Source: Sorangium cellulosum
GTDB lineage: Bacteria > Myxococcota_A > Polyangia > Polyangiales > Polyangiaceae
DNA: 64,000 nt
Direction: 5' to 3'
NCBI RefSeq assembly: GCF_004135735.1
Contig: NZ_CP012670.1
Coordinates: 4,299,501 to 4,363,500 of the forward strand
Numbering within the stretch: the first letter of the stretch is position 1; the number at the start of each line of letters is the position of its first letter. Below are positions 61,242-64,000 of the stretch, piece by piece. The notes beneath the pieces were generated by a model, which worked only from the letters and a program-made list of their open reading frames with translations, was not told the origin of the DNA and did no database searches. The translations under genes were made by a program, and so were the position numbers.

Positions 61242-61934
61242 TCACGGCACAACGAGGTCTCCGGCCCGGCGCGGCGCGACCTCGTAGGTCTCCTCGTACT
61301 GCGCGGCGAGGCCGGTCACCTCGATGACCTGATCGACGGTGAGCGACGCCATGTCGATGATCGGTTGACCCTCCACGAGGTGCACGTAGACCTGGACCTC
61401 GCCCGAGCCGTCGTCGATGTACACCTGGAACCCGTAGGGCTGTTCGTCCACCACGGCCCTGGTCACGCTGCCGCTCACGCGCACCAGCAGGCCCTCGATC
61501 GGCTCTCCGACGTCGCCGGTCGTCACGTCCCTCGGCTCGACGGGTTCCGTTCCATCGAGCGCCGCGACCGAGGCTGCCTCGGTGTTCAGCACCGTCTGCT
61601 CGGCCGTCTGACCGAGCCGCCCCGAGACGCGCACGCGGCGATCGAGGTCGAGATCGAGCGCGTCGGGCAGGCTCACGTAGATGCCCCCGGTGGTGTCCTG
61701 CAGGGCGAAGCCCTGGTCTCCGGTCGCCGAGTTGAACGTGCCGGGCGCGACGGTCACGACCCCCTCGACCGTCGCCACGGAGCCCTCGGCCAGGCCGCGG
61801 GCCTCGGCGACCGTGACGACGGCCTCCTGTTCCGGAGAGGCTGGCTCTCCGCTGGAGCCGCAGCCAGCAGTCGCGAGGATCCAGGTGGCGGCGGCGATCG
61901 CGACGGGCTTGCGGGCCGAGAGGTGTCTACGCAT
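61242..61934 (-). CDS. Lipoprotein with OB-fold-like domain
   Basis: 230 residues from ATG 61934. Signal peptide with lipobox TAGC, then Ser/Glu linker. The mature domain is all-beta, with strands like ATVEGVVTVAPGTFNS, GFALQDTTGGIYVSLPD, RVRVSGRLGQT and LLVRVSGSVTRAV, suggesting two tandem OB-fold-like modules as in bacterial secreted nuclease-associated or DUF5689-type proteins. The family name is uncertain. The gene lies antisense to the run-on tail of the broken transferase. Confidence 0.78.
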   Translation of the reverse strand: MRRHLSARKPVAIAAATWILATAGCGSSGEPASPEQEAVVTVAEARGLAEGSVATVEGVVTVAPGTFNSATGDQGFALQDTTGGIYVSLPDALDLDLDRRVRVSGRLGQTAEQTVLNTEAASVAALDGTEPVEPRDVTTGDVGEPIEGLLVRVSGSVTRAVVDEQPYGFQVYIDDGSGEVQVYVHLVEGQPIIDMASLTVDQVIEVTGLAAQYEETYEVAPRRAGDLVVP

Positions 61935-62133
61935 CCGTGGTCCCTAACGCCGGTACGCGCAGGGGACAACGATGGCGGAAGCGATGGCGACGAGAGCATC
62001 GTGGACCGAGCGGGTGGACCGATGGGCGAGAAGCGGGTTCGCAACCTGCAGCACGCTCCCAACCGAGACGGGCGGGTCGCGCCCGCCTGGCGGCAAGCGC
62101 AAGCCGACTGGGCGTCGCGACCTACGCGAGGCC

Positions 62134-62431
62134 GACCTCCCGGAAAAAACGCATCGAGCTGACCGACCCGCTGCTCGAGGGCTCCGCCCCGAGGATCGGC
62201 TGGGAGGAGAGCTGTCAGCTCGCCTGGCGGCGCCCGAGCCTCGTCCGCATGGTCATCGCCCGCGCCACGTACCGCGACGCCGGCGCGGCGGACACTGCCG
62301 AGCCGACGATCGTGACCGCACCGCTGCCGCCGCAGATCCTGCCGCGCGCGCTCGCGACACCTTCGCTCCTGGCGCACATCCTCAGCGACAAGTTCTGCGA
62401 CGGCCCGCCGTTCCATCGCCAGGAGTGGTAG
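62134..62431 (+). pseudogene. IS66-family transposase (TnpC) remnant
   Basis: The frame encodes SRKKRIELTDPLLEGSAPRI, then a stretch ending PPQILPRALATPSLLAHILS and DKFCDGPPFHRQEW before TAG. This matches the region of IS66 transposases just before and at the start of the catalytic DDE core (the phrase like L..hVl..KF.dh.P.yRQE). Both ends are missing and no terminal inverted repeats were seen. An IS66 element once inserted here and was mostly deleted. Confidence 0.75.
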
Positions 62432-62440
62432 ACTCGCCGC

Positions 62441-62998
62441 ATGGGACTCTTGACCTTCAGCATCAACGTCACCCTGGACGGCTGCGTCGACCACCAGGAG
62501 GGAATCGCCGACGACGAGACACACGCCTTCTTCACCCGCCTCATGGACGAGGGCGGGGCGATGCTGTGGGGCCGCGTCACCTACGAGATGATGGAGAGCT
62601 ACTGGCCGGCGGTCGCCCGCGGCGACGAGGAGGCGCCGCCGGTGATGCGCGCGTGGGCGGTCAAGCTGGAGGCCAAGCCGAAGTACGTGGTGTCGTCGAC
62701 GCGAAAGGACTTCCCGTGGACCAACAGCCACCATATCGCCGGCGACCTGCGCTCGGGCGTGCAGAAGCTCAAGGACGCGACCCCGGCCGGCGTGCTCCTC
62801 GGGAGCGGCAAGCTCGCGACCGAGCTGGACCAGCTGGATCTGATCGACGAGTACAAGTTCCTCGTCCACCCCAGGATTGCCGGCCACGGCCCGACCCTGT
62901 ACCAGAGCGGGCTGCCCAGCACGCGACGGCTCGAGCTGGTCTCGGCGAAGCCGCTCCGCAGCGGCGCGGTCGCCATGCACTACCGGCGCGCGCGCTGA
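62441..62998 (+). CDS. Dihydrofolate-reductase-like protein (RibD C-terminal family)
   Basis: 185 residues. Matches the RibD_C/DHFR-like family: TFSINVTLDGCVDHQEGIAD at the N-terminus, GGAMLWGRVTYEMMESYW for the NADPH-side loop, VSSTRKDFPWTNSHHIAGDL and VLLGSGKLATELDQLDLIDE, then LVHPRIAGHGPTLYQSG. Members reduce NADPH-linked substrates of mostly unknown identity. It starts nine bases after the IS66 remnant and survives intact. Confidence 0.92.
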   Translation: MGLLTFSINVTLDGCVDHQEGIADDETHAFFTRLMDEGGAMLWGRVTYEMMESYWPAVARGDEEAPPVMRAWAVKLEAKPKYVVSSTRKDFPWTNSHHIAGDLRSGVQKLKDATPAGVLLGSGKLATELDQLDLIDEYKFLVHPRIAGHGPTLYQSGLPSTRRLELVSAKPLRSGAVAMHYRRAR

Positions 62999-63138
62999 CT
63001 CGGAGCAGCCCCATTGCGCCCAGCTCGCGGGCCAGCGCGTCGTCGGGAGCCTTCTCGCCGCGCAACACGGCGTACCCGCTGCACGAGCCCCGTCTTGAGC
63101 ATGACCGGCTGAGCGGTGCAGGGTGCAGGGGATGGCGG

Positions 63139-64000
63139 ATGCAGCTACGTGGAAGAATGGTGTGCGTGCTCGAGCCGCTGGGCGCCTGGGCGGTGAGCCG
63201 GTACGCCGATGTCATCGCCGTCCTCAAGAGCCCTCAAAAATTCTCGTCCGCTGGCAACGTCGACGCCTTTCACCCGCCTTGGCTCTCGAGGCAGCCGGGG
63301 GCGCACTCCCTGCTCTCCATGGACCCGCCGGAGCACACGAAGCTCCGGAACCTCGTCAGCCGGGCCCTGGGTCCCGGGATCATCACGAGCATCGAGCCCA
63401 GGGTCCGCTCCATCGCCGAGCGCCTCACCGACGCCCTCCAGTCCAGGGGTGAGTCCGATTTCCTCGCCGACTACGCCGTCCCGATGACAGCGGGTGTCAT
63501 CGGCGAGCTCCTCACCCTGGATCCTTCCCTCCACGCCAATTTCAAGCGGTGGGCGGACGACATGCTCAGCGTCACGCCCGTCCCGCAGAGCCCCGAGCAT
63601 GCCGAGCGCGTGCGCGCGTCCGTCGCCGCGATGGAGCGCTACCTCGGGGACGTCCTCGACGCGCGGCGGCGAGCGCCCGGCGACGATCTCGTGAGCGCGC
63701 TCCTCCAGGCCGAGATCGACGGCCACAAGCTCACCCCGGAAGAGCTCATGTCCTTCGTCTTCGTCCTGGTTCCAGCGGGGTTCGACACCACATCCACGTT
63801 GATCAGCAAATCGATCATCACCCTCGCCAAGCGCCCCGCGGACACGGAGCGGCTGCGCGAAAACCCGGCGCTCATCCCTCGATTCATCGAAGAAATGCTC
63901 CGGTGGGACCCGCCTACCCATAACCTCTTCCGCAAGGCGATGCCCGGAGCGGAGGTGGGCGGCGTCAAGGTGCCCGCCGGCGCTCCAGTGACCGTCATCC
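63139..64000 (+). CDS. Cytochrome P450, N-terminus lacking, 3' end outside window
   Basis: From ATG 63139 the frame runs open to the window edge (287 codons). It reads LGAWAVSRYADVIAVLKSPQ, then HSLLSMDPPEHTKLRNLVSR (C-helix), the I-helix FVLVPAGFDTTSTLISKSI, and the ExxR of EEMLRWDPPTHNLF. The heme Cys loop lies beyond the window. Bacterial P450s have about 50-60 residues before this point; here only 14 precede LGAW, so the N-terminal strands are missing or the gene is broken at its 5' end. The minus-strand frame over the same span is a shadow. Confidence 0.85.
   Translation, partial: MQLRGRMVCVLEPLGAWAVSRYADVIAVLKSPQKFSSAGNVDAFHPPWLSRQPGAHSLLSMDPPEHTKLRNLVSRALGPGIITSIEPRVRSIAERLTDALQSRGESDFLADYAVPMTAGVIGELLTLDPSLHANFKRWADDMLSVTPVPQSPEHAERVRASVAAMERYLGDVLDARRRAPGDDLVSALLQAEIDGHKLTPEELMSFVFVLVPAGFDTTSTLISKSIITLAKRPADTERLRENPALIPRFIEEMLRWDPPTHNLFRKAMPGAEVGGVKVPAGAPVTVI

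Noticed and set aside
61937-62133. Upstream part of the frame containing the IS66 remnant as a gene start
   Set aside because: The first 65 residues are basic nonsense; homology begins only near 62134.
63000-63138. Minus-strand gene fragment between the reductase and the P450
   Set aside because: Short frame with no start, ribosome site or recognised domain.

Overview
The window comes from the chromosome of a very G+C-rich myxobacterium, most likely of the Sorangium/Polyangium type (order Polyangiales). The reasons are the extreme GC bias at third codon positions, MYXO-CTERM sorting tails (Gly-Cys, hydrophobic stretch, Arg cluster), many secreted lipoproteins of unknown function, a Ser/Thr protein kinase, an NtrC-type sigma-54 activator, hybrid kinase, TPR proteins and a large dynamin-like GTPase. 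I saw no rRNA gene, no complete tRNA gene and no CRISPR array. The species call is inference.

Region by region. 1-9.7 kb: a minus-strand cluster bamD / small ORF / greA / sulfatase-fold membrane protein, with stop-start overlaps at two of its three junctions; then a convergent sigma-54 response regulator and hybrid histidine kinase, a methyltransferase-glycosyltransferase fusion and a lipoprotein. 9.8-20.9 kb: cell-envelope genes, namely a double exported protein in which a MYXO-CTERM tail runs straight into a second lipoprotein, two membrane proteins, an L,D-transpeptidase and a TPR protein with a degenerate metallopeptidase tail; large palindromic repeats lie between them. 21-24.9 kb: a tightly overlapping stressosome-type operon (small ORF, RsbR, RsbS, extended RsbT, PP2C phosphatase, anti-sigma-type ATPase) with a recognisable promoter. 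25-39.6 kb: mostly housekeeping and envelope genes (TPR protein, DEAD-box helicase, outer-membrane barrel, zinc-ribbon membrane protein, TolC-like protein, PaaZ-type aldehyde dehydrogenase, Ser/Thr kinase, dynamin-like GTPase), with a perfect 37-bp inverted repeat after the tolC-like gene.

39.8-54.2 kb is an accessory block with the look of an immunity or island region. It holds an OLD/RecF-like ATPase whose partner gene has decayed, a nucleoside-phosphorylase-NACHT protein overlapping by ATGA a pentapeptide-WD40-TIR protein, a 5'-truncated Uma2 nuclease, an array of six 43-bp units each carrying the palindrome ATGTCGCGACAT (degenerate in the last), a lactate permease, an M28 peptidase, a SIR2-type protein with an unrecognised C-terminal domain, and an orphan LanC-like enzyme. 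54.4-64 kb is a decaying accessory segment: an orphan MbtH-like protein, a fragment of a sigma-54 activator, secreted proteins, a frameshifted DUF4349 gene, an HD protein, a GlxA-type regulator, a frameshifted glutathione S-transferase, an IS66 transposase remnant, a reductase, and a P450 that lacks its N-terminus and runs off the window.

The candidates I consider most likely to be new biology are the PNP-NACHT / pentapeptide-WD40-TIR pair, the 43-bp palindrome array, and the SIR2 protein with a lower-GC sensor-like C-terminus. The stressosome operon, which has no sigma factor gene beside it, is the best organised regulatory system in the window.
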